A stretch of DNA of 64,000 nucleotides. Origin: Fontibacter flavus (lineage in GTDB: Bacteria; Bacteroidota; Bacteroidia; Cytophagales; Cyclobacteriaceae). The translations under genes were made by a program, and so were the position numbers. The notes beneath the pieces were generated by a model that was not told where the DNA came from, ran no database searches, and saw nothing but the letters and a program-made list of their open reading frames with translations. Shown here one piece after another: positions 53,929 through 62,928 of this stretch (position 1 is its first letter; every line of letters starts with the position of its first letter). The DNA lies in contig NZ_JBHLWI010000025.1 in NCBI RefSeq assembly GCF_042432905.1, positions 1 to 64,000 on the forward strand, written 5' to 3'.

Positions 53929-54981
53929 TTACCTAGATCCGTAATGATCTTCGTAATACTTCTGGTAGTTACCGGAGGTCACATTATCAAGCCAATCCTG
54001 ATGGTCGAGATACCAGTCTATGGTTTTAGATATCCCTTCCTCAAATTGCAGACTTGGCTCCCAACCTAATTCTCTTTGAATCTTGGTAGCATCAATGGCA
54101 TACCTCAGGTCATGCCCTGCCCTGTCTTTGACAAAAGTGATAAGCTTTTCAGAAGTTCCTGACAGTCTTCCGAGTTTCTCATCCATCTTTTGACACAATA
54201 AGCGGACAATATCTATGTTTTTCCACTCATTGAAACCACCAATGTTATAGGTTTCCCCACTTTTGCCCTGATGGAAAACTACATCTATTCCTCTTGCATG
54301 GTCTTCGACATACAGCCAATCCCTGATGTTCTCTCCTTTTCCATATACCGGCAATGGTTTGTTATTGCGGATATTATGGATACAAAGTGGGATGAGTTTT
54401 TCCGGAAACTGATTCGGACCATAATTATTGGAACAATTGGTAATGACCGTTCTCAATTTATAAGTGTTGGCATAAGCCCTGACAAAATGGTCTGATGAAG
54501 CCTTTGATGCGGAATAGGGAGACTGTGGATCGTATGGAGTTGTTTCTAGAAAAAAGCCACCGTCATCTAAAGACCCATACACCTCATCTGTTGATACATG
54601 GTAAAAAAGATGATTTGAATAGTCTTTCCAATAAGATTTGGCTGTGTTCAATAGATTCACAGTCCCTATCACATTGGTCTTCACAAAAGCCAACGGATCA
54701 GTGATCGACCTATCCACATGGGATTCCGCTGCTAAATGGATCACATCGGTAATCCGGTGGTTTTCGAACACCTTGACTAAGCCAGCCTCATCTAAAATAT
54801 TGACTTTTTCAAAGGAGTAATTTGGGGCATTTTCTATTTCTTTCAAATTTTCCAGGTTTCCCGCATAAGTCAGGCAATCCAAATTGACAATATGGTATTC
54901 TGGGTATTTCTTAACAAAAAGTTTTACAACATGAGAGCCAATAAACCCGGCTCCACCTGTGATCAATATATTCTTTTTCAT
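53929..54981 (-). CDS. dTDP-glucose 4,6-dehydratase
   Basis: This 350-residue extended SDR has NAD motif GGAGFIGSHVV and AAESHVDRSI. The active-site tract is HVSTDEVYG (Thr, Asp, Glu) and YSASKASSD (Tyr and Lys), followed by GENIRDWLYVEDHA. It forms dTDP-4-keto-6-deoxyglucose for rhamnose or other deoxysugars. It is the last of three genes in the operon, after a 4-epimerase and a glycosyltransferase. RmlA, C and D are not next to it. Confidence 0.95.
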   Translation of the reverse strand: MKKNILITGGAGFIGSHVVKLFVKKYPEYHIVNLDCLTYAGNLENLKEIENAPNYSFEKVNILDEAGLVKVFENHRITDVIHLAAESHVDRSITDPLAFVKTNVIGTVNLLNTAKSYWKDYSNHLFYHVSTDEVYGSLDDGGFFLETTPYDPQSPYSASKASSDHFVRAYANTYKLRTVITNCSNNYGPNQFPEKLIPLCIHNIRNNKPLPVYGKGENIRDWLYVEDHARGIDVVFHQGKSGETYNIGGFNEWKNIDIVRLLCQKMDEKLGRLSGTSEKLITFVKDRAGHDLRYAIDATKIQRELGWEPSLQFEEGISKTIDWYLDHQDWLDNVTSGNYQKYYEDHYGSR

Positions 54982-55025
54982 CTTATTACTTCATTCCCGA
55001 TTTAAACATCAAACATGTATTGGTA

Positions 55026-56078
55026 TCATTTCCCGTAATACTCATTGTACCAGCTCACAAAATTGGCAACACCTTGTTCTACTGGGGTACTCGGCTTGTA
55101 GCCAGTATCGCGCATAAGATCAGTGACATCCGCATAGGTCGCAGGCACATCTCCAGGCTGGAGTGGCAACATTTCTTTTACGGCTGTTTTCCCTAATGCT
55201 TTTTCCAGAGCACCAATATAATCCATCAGTTCAACAGGACTGGAATTACCGATATTGTACACTTTATATGGAGCATATGAACTGCCGGGATCTGGGTTAT
55301 TTCCATCCCACTCCTTATTACCAACCGGAGGTCTGTCGGAAACACGCACAATTCCTTCGACAATATCTCCCACATAGGTAAAATCCCTTTTCATTTTCCC
55401 GTGATTGAATACCTGAATGGGTTCACCTTTGGATATGGCCTCAATAAAAAGGAATAAGGCCATATCCGGTCTTCCCCAAGGTCCATAGACTGTAAAGAAC
55501 CTCAATCCTGTGGTTGGTATCTTAAACAAATGGCTGTAAGTATGAGCCATCAATTCATTGGATTTTTTGGATGCTGCATACAAACTCAAAGGATGGTCCA
55601 CATTGTCAGAAGTGGAAAATGGCATCTGGGTATTGGCTCCATAGACTGAACTGGAAGAAGCATATACCAAATGCTTGACAGGATAGGCCCTGCAAGCTTC
55701 CAGAATATTCAAAAATCCGGTGATATTGGCTTCGATATAAGCATCCGGGTTGATCAAGGAATATCGCACACCTGCTTGAGCTGCCAAATTGACTACTACA
55801 TCAATACCCTCCTGCTTAAAAATTTCCATCAATGCCTCTTTCTCACTCAGATCCATCTTAATAAACTTGTAGGATGGATATATAGTGGATTGAATTGGAT
55901 GGTTGGCCTTAATCTTATATTTATCAATACCTGTATTTTCTAGCCTGGCATATTTAAGATTGATATCATAGTAATCATTGATGTTATCAATCCCGATTAC
56001 TTCATCTCCCCTATCCAAAAGTTTCTTGGCCAAATGGAATCCAATAAAGCCTGCAGTTCCGGTAATTAAATATTTCAT
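55026..56078 (-). CDS. NAD-dependent nucleotide-sugar epimerase, UDP-glucuronate 4-epimerase type
   Basis: This 350-residue extended SDR has GTAGFIGFHLAKKLLDRG, catalytic Ser-Ser-Val-Tyr (YASSSSVYGAN), YAASKKSNE with Tyr/Lys, and RFFTVYGPWGRPDMALF. The NDYYDINLKYARLE segment and GRPDMALFLF are characteristic of UDP-glucuronate 4-epimerases (LspL/CapI type), giving UDP-galacturonate. It is the middle gene of the operon, 44 bp from rfbB and 56 bp after the glycosyltransferase. Confidence 0.9.
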   Translation of the reverse strand: MKYLITGTAGFIGFHLAKKLLDRGDEVIGIDNINDYYDINLKYARLENTGIDKYKIKANHPIQSTIYPSYKFIKMDLSEKEALMEIFKQEGIDVVVNLAAQAGVRYSLINPDAYIEANITGFLNILEACRAYPVKHLVYASSSSVYGANTQMPFSTSDNVDHPLSLYAASKKSNELMAHTYSHLFKIPTTGLRFFTVYGPWGRPDMALFLFIEAISKGEPIQVFNHGKMKRDFTYVGDIVEGIVRVSDRPPVGNKEWDGNNPDPGSSYAPYKVYNIGNSSPVELMDYIGALEKALGKTAVKEMLPLQPGDVPATYADVTDLMRDTGYKPSTPVEQGVANFVSWYNEYYGK

Positions 56079-56134
56079 TTATTATTCAGCTTAACTTTTT
56101 AAAACCGTGTAAATATGTTTAAAATTTCAAGAAA

Positions 56135-57295
56135 TCATCCTTTTTCCTCGGCCAAAAGTCTTTGGTAATTTTCCAAAATCAATTGATGGATATTTACCCT
56201 TTGATATTTTTGAAGGATATCTGCATATAGATTGTCTGCCAAGGATTGCATATAGTCCCTCTTGACAAAGGCAAATTCCAAGGCCTCTTTTAAAATTTCT
56301 GTTTTTTTCACAGGAAAAACCAGACCCGTTTTTTTATTGGTGATGACATCAACATTACCGATAATGTCAGAACAAATGACAGGAACCTGCATTGCACCGG
56401 CTTCTAACAAAACATTGGGAAAGCCTTCCCTATGGGAAGGATGGACCAAGATATCCGCCAAAGCCAAATAATGGGGAACATGATCCGTCCACTCTATCTG
56501 AACTATTCTTGGATGATCCTGAATTTTCCTGACAATTTCATCCTTGATAGGATTAAGCTCTTGCTCAAAAGAACCTAAAAGAACCAGTTTGCCATATTTG
56601 ACAACCTTGGAAGCCAAGAATGCCTCTACCAACTCCTCGATCCCCTTATCCTTTACCAGTCTTCCAACTGCCAAAATCAAAAAATCATTTTCCGATGGGG
56701 TTATCCGCATTGTCGCGGCAATCAGGTGGTTTTCTGCCAATGCGCCTCGGTTAAATTTCTCTAGATCAACACCATTGGAAGACCCTTCACCGATTATCTT
56801 AACTTTGGTAGGTTCCAGCAAGCCTTCTTTAAGCATAAATTCTTTCAGAGAATGAGAATTTGGCCATACCTCTGTCGCAAACCTGTAGGTCAGCTTTTCC
56901 ATGGCTATAAGCAATTTTTTCTTGTTCTTTTCAGCTACCATATAGGGCATCCCTGCAACGGTATGAATCCTGATTTTCACTCCTGCTAACTTTGCGGCCA
57001 ACATGGACAAGAGTCCTGCTTTTGGGGTATGGGAATGGACGATATCGGGTTTCTCTCTCTTAAAAAGCCTATAAAGCAACCAAAGACAATATAAATCTTT
57101 GAAAGGTGTGATTTTTCTGGTAAAGGGAATGATTTCATGCAGAACACCTTCTCTTTTAGTCACTTCATTCACTTCTCTACCGTCCGCACTGACCATCAAA
57201 ACCTCCCATCCAGCCTCTTTCATAAACTTCATCTGTCCTGCCAATAAAAGTTTTAGGGAAAGTGGAACAGTGGTAATACGTATTAGTTTTGGCAT
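56135..57295 (-). CDS. Glycosyltransferase family 4 (GT-B fold)
   Basis: This 386-residue retaining glycosyltransferase has an N-terminal acceptor domain with the short hydrophobic TVPLSLKLLLAGQMKFMKEAG and DIVHSHTPKAGLLSMLAAK. The C-terminal donor domain has GRLVKDKGIEELVEAF, LADILVHPSHREGFPNVLLEA and the EX7E motif of the family. It is likely to add a sugar to a lipid-linked capsule or LPS unit at the cytoplasmic face. It is the first gene of the operon; a TAnnTTTG element lies 25 bp before its ATG. Confidence 0.88.
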   Translation of the reverse strand: MPKLIRITTVPLSLKLLLAGQMKFMKEAGWEVLMVSADGREVNEVTKREGVLHEIIPFTRKITPFKDLYCLWLLYRLFKREKPDIVHSHTPKAGLLSMLAAKLAGVKIRIHTVAGMPYMVAEKNKKKLLIAMEKLTYRFATEVWPNSHSLKEFMLKEGLLEPTKVKIIGEGSSNGVDLEKFNRGALAENHLIAATMRITPSENDFLILAVGRLVKDKGIEELVEAFLASKVVKYGKLVLLGSFEQELNPIKDEIVRKIQDHPRIVQIEWTDHVPHYLALADILVHPSHREGFPNVLLEAGAMQVPVICSDIIGNVDVITNKKTGLVFPVKKTEILKEALEFAFVKRDYMQSLADNLYADILQKYQRVNIHQLILENYQRLLAEEKG

Positions 57296-57319
57296 ACAGC
57301 TTTTTACATTTTAAAATGA

Positions 57320-57327
57320 CAAAGATA
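57320..57327 (-). promoter_or_regulatory. Probable -7 element of the glycosyltransferase operon
   Basis: On the minus strand this reads TATCTTTG, matching TAnnTTTG, 25 bases before the ATG. No clear -33 TTG at the 19-base spacing. Confidence 0.5.
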
Positions 57328-57560
57328 CTGTTTTATTGCTTTCTGAGTGGAAGAAAATTGAAAAAATGAAAGGAGGTATAACTCAAAACTTATTAGAAAT
57401 CATAGATCGGAAACCTTTTATTCCAAACACATCATTTCCCCTTTATGATGCCCCAATTAAGGATTTAAACCCAAAAAGAAAAGCAATTCATTCACAAAAT
57501 ATTAGTGAATTCAATCAATTTTCGCAAAATCACATTATAATTATCTGGTTATAAAATGAC

Positions 57561-58691
57561 TCATTTCACCACCTCAAACTCATATACGATTCTGTGTTCA
57601 TATGTCTGTCCAGGATCTAATCTTGCTGAAGGGAATTGGGGATTATTGGGAGAATCAGGGAAATACTGAGGTTCAAGGCAGAGTCCAAAGTTTTGGGTAT
57701 AGCTTACGCCCTCGGTAATCTGCTTGCCATCCAAAAAATTCCCGGAATAAAACTGTACTCCCGGCATATTTGAATGAAGTATCATTTTTCTTCCTGAAGC
57801 TTGATGGAATAGTTCTGCCATTTTGGTCAATACCCCATCATGCTGTTGCTTGATCACAAAATTATGATCATACCCCCTCCCCGTTTCTGAGATTCTTTCA
57901 CCTATTTGATGAGGAATTGTAAAATCAAAAGGTGTTCCGGCAACGGGTAAAATTTCACCGGTCGGAATCAATCCTTCACCCACAGGGGTATAATGGTCCG
58001 CAAAAATGGTCAGCTCATGGTTGAGAATATTTTCTTTCATCCCGCTCAGGTTAAAATATCCGTGATGTGTCAGGTTCACAATCGTTGGCTGATCGGTTTC
58101 AGCATTAAATGTAATGTTCAATTTGTTGTTTTTTTCAAGAACAAATGTCAGAGTCGTAGTCAAAGAACCTGGATATCCTTCTTCACCATCAGAACTGACA
58201 TAGGTCATTTTTACACCTACTGCATCTTTGAGTTCAATCACCTCCGCATCCCAAAATTTCCTATTGAAACCTTGGACACCTCCATGAAGGTGATTTTCGC
58301 CATTATTGATGGTCAAAGAATAAGACTTCCCATCCAATTCAAATTGACCTCTGTCAATCCTATTGGCATACCTTCCAGCTGTAGCACCAAAAAAGTAGGT
58401 ATCATTCAGGAAATCTTCTGGTTTATTGTAAGTCAAGAGAACATTTTCCAAATTACCGTCTTTATCTGGGACTATGATTTTTGATAAGATCCCACCATAA
58501 CTCAGCAACTCTACTTCCATCCCGTTACCATTTTTCAATTGAAATACTTTAGCGGATTTTCCTTCCATGTCAATGGTCCTCACATTGATATCAAAACTTA
58601 CTTCTTGCATGGTTTCTTCTTTTGCTTTCTCTTGACAAGAAAAGCACATTAAGGTGATAATTAAAAACAGAAATTGGGGAATTCGAAACAT
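57561..58691 (-). CDS. Aldose 1-epimerase (galactose mutarotase), lipoprotein
   Basis: The ATG at 58691 begins a lipoprotein signal (FRIPQFLFLIITLMCFSC); the frame also runs 24 codons upstream. The 376-residue product has the GalM blocks: LLSYGGILSKIIVPDKDG, GATAGRYANRI, NNGENHLHGGVQGFNRKFWD with a conserved His, LTHHGYFNLSG with the second His, and GLCLEPQYFPDSPNNPQF with the catalytic Glu. It interconverts alpha and beta aldoses, here outside the cytoplasm on a membrane. Secreted mutarotases are common in Bacteroidota sugar uptake. It is a single-gene unit. Confidence 0.92.
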   Translation of the reverse strand: MFRIPQFLFLIITLMCFSCQEKAKEETMQEVSFDINVRTIDMEGKSAKVFQLKNGNGMEVELLSYGGILSKIIVPDKDGNLENVLLTYNKPEDFLNDTYFFGATAGRYANRIDRGQFELDGKSYSLTINNGENHLHGGVQGFNRKFWDAEVIELKDAVGVKMTYVSSDGEEGYPGSLTTTLTFVLEKNNKLNITFNAETDQPTIVNLTHHGYFNLSGMKENILNHELTIFADHYTPVGEGLIPTGEILPVAGTPFDFTIPHQIGERISETGRGYDHNFVIKQQHDGVLTKMAELFHQASGRKMILHSNMPGVQFYSGNFLDGKQITEGVSYTQNFGLCLEPQYFPDSPNNPQFPSARLDPGQTYEHRIVYEFEVVK

Positions 58692-58781
58692 AACTGCTGG
58701 TTTTTCAAGTAATTTATAACTAAATACCCGAAATCCCTGCCATTTATAGGAACTATTTAACATCCACTTTTTGTATGGCTT

Positions 58782-58789
58782 TATTTTTG
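58782..58789 (+). promoter_or_regulatory. Probable -7 element of the OmpA lipoprotein gene
   Basis: TATTTTTG matches TAnnTTTG and lies 30 bases before the ATG at 58820. The -33 element is not clear. Confidence 0.42.
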
Positions 58790-58819
58790 GATAAGCTGCT
58801 TAAAAAACGTTAACCAACT

Positions 58820-59665
58820 ATGAAAAAAATCATTCTATTTGCAGCCGCCGCTGCTATGCTCACTGCCTCCTGTGTTTCCAAGAAGAAATACGTGGAGTTG
58901 CAAAATGATCTTTTCCGAACCGAAGCTACGCTGGCTGAGACTAGAACCGAAAAAGACGCCTTAGAGGCTGAAAAAAGGATTTTGGAAGACAGAATGGGCA
59001 GAATCCAAGCAAGAGTTGATGAATACAATGCCCGTATCAATTCTTTAAGAAGTGAAAATGATGCCATGTTCAGTTTGGATGGAAAAACTCCAATGTCCAC
59101 CAATACAAAACAAAAGCTCAACGCTACTTTAGCCAAAGTTGACCCCAATGATTTGGCAAACGCCAAAACCATGGAGGATTCTGTAAATCTTGCCATTTCC
59201 TACAACTTAAAGAAGTCCATTTCAGATGGTTCTCCTGAGCAGGATGAAGACATTTCTATCAGTGTGGACAAAACTGTCGTGATGATCAATGTTTCCGACA
59301 GACTTTTATTCAACACCGGTTCTTATCAGGTTTCTAGAAATGCTGATGGTTTATTGAAGAAACTTGCTGAAGTCATCAACGCCGAACCCGCAGTTGAAGT
59401 GATGATCGAAGGCCATACAGATCCTAGAAGCATACAGACTGGTGTCCTTCAGGATAACTGGGATCTCAGCGTAAAAAGAGCTACTTCAATAGTAAGATTG
59501 CTACAGAATAAATATGACGTAGCACCTGAGAAATTGATTGCAGCAGGTAGATCCAGCTACATCCCTGTAGCAGACAACAACAGTTTGGAAAACATGGCCA
59601 AAAACAGAAGAACTAGAATTGTTATCATCCCTGACCTGGACAAGTTCTTTGCCATGATTGAATAA
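58820..59665 (+). CDS. OmpA-family lipoprotein with coiled coil
   Basis: This 281-residue protein has lipobox LTASC (residue 18), a coiled coil of about residues 25-75 rich in Glu, Lys and Arg, and a C-terminal OmpA domain (about 150-275). The OmpA part has LFNTGSYQVS, the peptidoglycan-binding IEGHTDPRSIQTGVLQDNWDLSVKRA and NRRTRIVI. It anchors the outer membrane to peptidoglycan in the periplasm. It is a single-gene unit with a terminator. Confidence 0.93.
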   Translation: MKKIILFAAAAAMLTASCVSKKKYVELQNDLFRTEATLAETRTEKDALEAEKRILEDRMGRIQARVDEYNARINSLRSENDAMFSLDGKTPMSTNTKQKLNATLAKVDPNDLANAKTMEDSVNLAISYNLKKSISDGSPEQDEDISISVDKTVVMINVSDRLLFNTGSYQVSRNADGLLKKLAEVINAEPAVEVMIEGHTDPRSIQTGVLQDNWDLSVKRATSIVRLLQNKYDVAPEKLIAAGRSSYIPVADNNSLENMAKNRRTRIVIIPDLDKFFAMIE

Positions 59666-59770
59666 TCAAACAACAATCCTGATGATTGCTTTAAATCAGC
59701 AAAAAGATTTGAAGTTTATTGTTTGGAAAAACTTTTTAAACCGCGATTAAGCCCTAACTTTTTTAACTCA

Positions 59771-59806
59771 GATCCCCTCTTTCGACCGTTTAGGGGGGAT
59801 TTTTTC
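59771..59806 (+). terminator. Terminator after the OmpA gene
   Basis: ATCCCC (59772-59777) pairs with GGGGAT near 59795-59800, followed by a T-run on the plus strand. Confidence 0.78.
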
Positions 59807-59855
59807 ACCTAGTGATTATCAATCCTGATATATAGGGCCTTGAAAAAAGTGAATC

Positions 59856-59891
59856 AAAAAAGCACAATGGAAAATTCCATTGTGCTTTTTT
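59856..59891. terminator. Long bidirectional terminator
   Basis: AAAAAAGCACAATGG (59856-59870) pairs perfectly with CCATTGTGCTTTTTT (59877-59891) around a 6-nt A/T loop. It most likely ends the M14 peptidase mRNA, 100 bp past its stop on the minus strand. Confidence 0.85.
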
Positions 59892-59993
59892 GATGTAAAG
59901 GACATTATTCCTTTTAATATTGAACACTATAAACCTGAAGAAATTCCCTCTGAAAATACGTCTAAGAGAAATCTTCTAATATTTTATATTCAA

Positions 59994-62708
59994 TTACTTG
60001 ATATACAATTGATTAAACAACAATTTGAAGGTATTGTGCGCCTGAGCTCTGAAAGTGATTTCAGGACCAAAGGCATACAATTTTCCTTTGCCAATAGGAG
60101 CTTCGAAAGCGACTACCCCATTTTTGAGGTAAGACTCACCCCAAGCCCAACCAGATACCAAAGGAGATTCAGTGCCAAACCAAGCCAAAGGTCTTACACC
60201 CTGTAATAGGGCATCGGGGGCCAGGTTGAAAACCGGGCTATTATTGAAGACCATGTTAGCGGATTCGCCCATACCCCAATTTGCCGGATGGGTCGAATCC
60301 AAATGAGCTTCAAGAATACTTCCAGGTATATAATACTTATCTCCTGTAAGCTGTCTTTCCCTGCCATCAGGTAATTTTTCCATCAAAGCATTGGTCACTG
60401 GTAGTCCAAGATCATAGGCTAATGAAGTACTGGCTCCTACTGCCACAACATTGCCTCCGTCTTCCATGAATTTCTTCAATTGTGGAACTGACTTTTCTTT
60501 GGTCAAAGCTCCCAATAACTTATGGTATTGCACATCGATTTCTTCAGGTTTTGGTTGGCCACCCCAACTTCTCACTGTTCCAGGAGCACCTGGACCAATG
60601 AAGAGGATCACATCATATTTAGCCTTTAGATTACCATTGTCAATATCCTGAGGATAGACCACTTGGAAAGGAAAATGGTATTGCTCCAACATCCATCTCA
60701 CCCATCCAGAAGGCATGGAACCTCCATAATGGTCAAAAAAAGCTATTCTTGCCGGGTTGATTTTTACTGATCCAGAAGGACGGGACCCTGCAACCAATTT
60801 TACACCAAATTCTTTCGCTGCTTTTTCCAATACAGCTTTACTCCCGGAAACATGGAAACTTCCAGCCGGCATTCCAGCAACGGCTTGTGTAGTTCTATAA
60901 ACATTTGCACCTGATTTCAACAGGTCATTGACTGCAATAAATGCGTTATTACCTCTTGCATCGATCAAGAAACCAGAACCTCCAGGAACGCGCTGTGCTG
61001 GAAAAGCTTCTACCTGTCCATAAGGCAATGCTTCAAAAGGTCCATCAAAACCTTCCAAAATCCTGTCAAATTCTACCCCCATTTGGAATGCCAATGTCCA
61101 GCCTGCCGCATCGTAAGGACGTTTTGGAGGACCTCCTGGATATTCAAAATCATTAGGGTGATCTTGTGACTCAAACATGTCTATCACGTGAGGACGGAAG
61201 GCTTGAGCTGCTTTTACCACATATGATCCTGCAGGATATTGCTTACCGTTCACTGAAAAAGTTGAAGTCGCCTTATGTACCTGAATTCCTGATTTGATCA
61301 AAGCATTGATAAATCTTACCGCTGTAGGGAAGTCAGCCTGATCAGCTGAGAGGATAAATCCTCTTGGGTCACGTAAATTAGGATCTTTGAAAACAGTATC
61401 GAAATATTTGGTCGGAAGACCGCTTCTCATGCCATAATAGGCCATTTCCGGATCATCAGCACTGGCTTTTTCTTTGGCTTTGTCGAATGCAGTCTGAACA
61501 GCAGCAGATCTTTTTGGGTACTTGGTCCAATGGTCCATATTGCCTTTTTCAATACTGTTACGGCCCATTTTATAAATATTGTGCAATAGTGCATCTGCAT
61601 TTCTGCTGGCATAATCCAACACTGCATAATTCATGGAAACAGAATAGTCTATTGATTTTTTGAAATTCCAAGGCTGCGGCTCGATTGGATAAGGCGTCGC
61701 ATGGGTTGGAATAAGACGCTCAGGCACCAAAGGAATCTCAGAAGGGGTAGGTCCACCTGTTGTTTCTGTCAAAATACCGATCATATTGTGGAAATAAGGA
61801 GTTGTTCTAAGTCCTCCATTCCACCAGGAAGAGAACACTGAGCCGCCCAATCGGGTATATCCAGGCTTGCCCTCCAAATTTAATCTATTGATCATGGCAG
61901 CACCTACACCATCCAAACTGGTCATGATCAATGGATCGAACACGTGGTTAAATGGATCTCGGTAAGGAGGACCCGCAACCACAGTACCAGCTGGGGATGT
62001 TTGGTGGTGGTTAAAAATAACCTGGGGTAACCATTCCACGTATTGCTGCATCGAGGTATTGGTGGTTTCTTTCATGTTATTCATGAAGAAATCTCTGTTA
62101 TTGTCATGTCCAACATACTTTTGGTACATGTAAGGCGTACGCATATCCCTCTTTTTTACGTCACTTGGCCCCATATACCAATTGGTCACGATCTCGTGCC
62201 CATCAGGGTTGGTATGTACCACCAAAATAATGACATCGTTGAGGATTCTCATATTTTCCTCATCTGTTCGGGTCAAGAGATCATAAACAGTTGGAATTAA
62301 TTGGTGCGAGCCTACTGTCTCAGTTGAGTGCAGACCACCATCGATCCATACAACTGGTTTGCCTTCCGCTACCAGTTGCAAGGCTTCCGCCTCACTTACT
62401 TCTGCACGGCCAAGTTTCTGGGAGATTTCTTTGTATCTATCAAGCTTCTGATGATTTTGGGGAGAGGTAATGATCAACATTGGCATTTGACGCCCCTCTT
62501 CTGTCTCCCCTATTTCCACAAATTTCGCCCTGTCTGACAAGTCTGCCACTTTTCTAAAGTAGGCATCTGTGGCCGTGAAGGTGGCCAATTTATAATCCTC
62601 TCCTATGTCAAAACCGAAATGTTCTTTTGGAGTGGGGATTTTCTGTGCCATGGCAATAGACATGGTAAACCAGCCCAATAATGCCACTAAGAAGTATAAT
62701 TTTCTCAT
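59994..62708 (-). CDS. M14-family zinc metallopeptidase, secreted
   Basis: This 904-residue protein has a signal peptide ending AMAQ (about residue 21). The M14 zinc site is visible as DGGLHSTE (His and Glu) near 120-127, a third His in FNHHQTSPAG near 225-232, and the substrate/Arg region in NNRDFFMNN. The middle and C-terminal 550 residues carry a class of glutamine-amidotransferase-like and beta domains common to long M14 proteins of Bacteroidota. It is a periplasmic or secreted carboxypeptidase; the substrate is unknown. It is a single-gene unit. Confidence 0.9.
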   Translation of the reverse strand: MRKLYFLVALLGWFTMSIAMAQKIPTPKEHFGFDIGEDYKLATFTATDAYFRKVADLSDRAKFVEIGETEEGRQMPMLIITSPQNHQKLDRYKEISQKLGRAEVSEAEALQLVAEGKPVVWIDGGLHSTETVGSHQLIPTVYDLLTRTDEENMRILNDVIILVVHTNPDGHEIVTNWYMGPSDVKKRDMRTPYMYQKYVGHDNNRDFFMNNMKETTNTSMQQYVEWLPQVIFNHHQTSPAGTVVAGPPYRDPFNHVFDPLIMTSLDGVGAAMINRLNLEGKPGYTRLGGSVFSSWWNGGLRTTPYFHNMIGILTETTGGPTPSEIPLVPERLIPTHATPYPIEPQPWNFKKSIDYSVSMNYAVLDYASRNADALLHNIYKMGRNSIEKGNMDHWTKYPKRSAAVQTAFDKAKEKASADDPEMAYYGMRSGLPTKYFDTVFKDPNLRDPRGFILSADQADFPTAVRFINALIKSGIQVHKATSTFSVNGKQYPAGSYVVKAAQAFRPHVIDMFESQDHPNDFEYPGGPPKRPYDAAGWTLAFQMGVEFDRILEGFDGPFEALPYGQVEAFPAQRVPGGSGFLIDARGNNAFIAVNDLLKSGANVYRTTQAVAGMPAGSFHVSGSKAVLEKAAKEFGVKLVAGSRPSGSVKINPARIAFFDHYGGSMPSGWVRWMLEQYHFPFQVVYPQDIDNGNLKAKYDVILFIGPGAPGTVRSWGGQPKPEEIDVQYHKLLGALTKEKSVPQLKKFMEDGGNVVAVGASTSLAYDLGLPVTNALMEKLPDGRERQLTGDKYYIPGSILEAHLDSTHPANWGMGESANMVFNNSPVFNLAPDALLQGVRPLAWFGTESPLVSGWAWGESYLKNGVVAFEAPIGKGKLYAFGPEITFRAQAHNTFKLLFNQLYIK

Positions 62709-62885
62709 AAGTGAATGTATTTTGGAATAACCCTCAATTTAACGGTGAATCACTTCCAAACAAAAGCATGCAACATATTCGGAAAGAAAAAGGGTTAATT
62801 GGTAAGAAATAGCCCAGTCATTTATTTAAATTTGTTTAGAGTAAAATTTAAGTCCTGATTTAGAGGAAAAAATCCAGGCGTTTTT

Positions 62886-62908
62886 AACAAAGTAACGGTT
62901 ACATTGTT
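62886..62908. promoter_or_regulatory. 23-bp inverted repeat upstream of dienelactone hydrolase gene
   Basis: The half sites are AACAA-A-GTAAC and GTTAC-A-TTGTT around one G, with only the central pair of the outer gap unmatched. It lies 20 bases before the ATG at 62929, so it may be an operator for a regulator. The regulator is not known. Confidence 0.5.
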
Positions 62909-62928
62909 TACACTTAAAAATCACTATT

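Larger units (their letters stand above)
59666..59993. other. Terminator-rich gap between OmpA and M14 peptidase genes
   Basis: This 328-bp gap between convergent genes holds one terminator for the OmpA gene (59771-59806) and a long bidirectional one (59856-59891). No ORF of note. Confidence 0.7.

Noticed and set aside
57336..57554. Plus-strand ORF of 72 codons between the glycosyltransferase and epimerase genes
   Set aside because: It starts at TTG, has no recognisable domain or convincing start signal, and lies in AT-rich DNA; possible but not supported.
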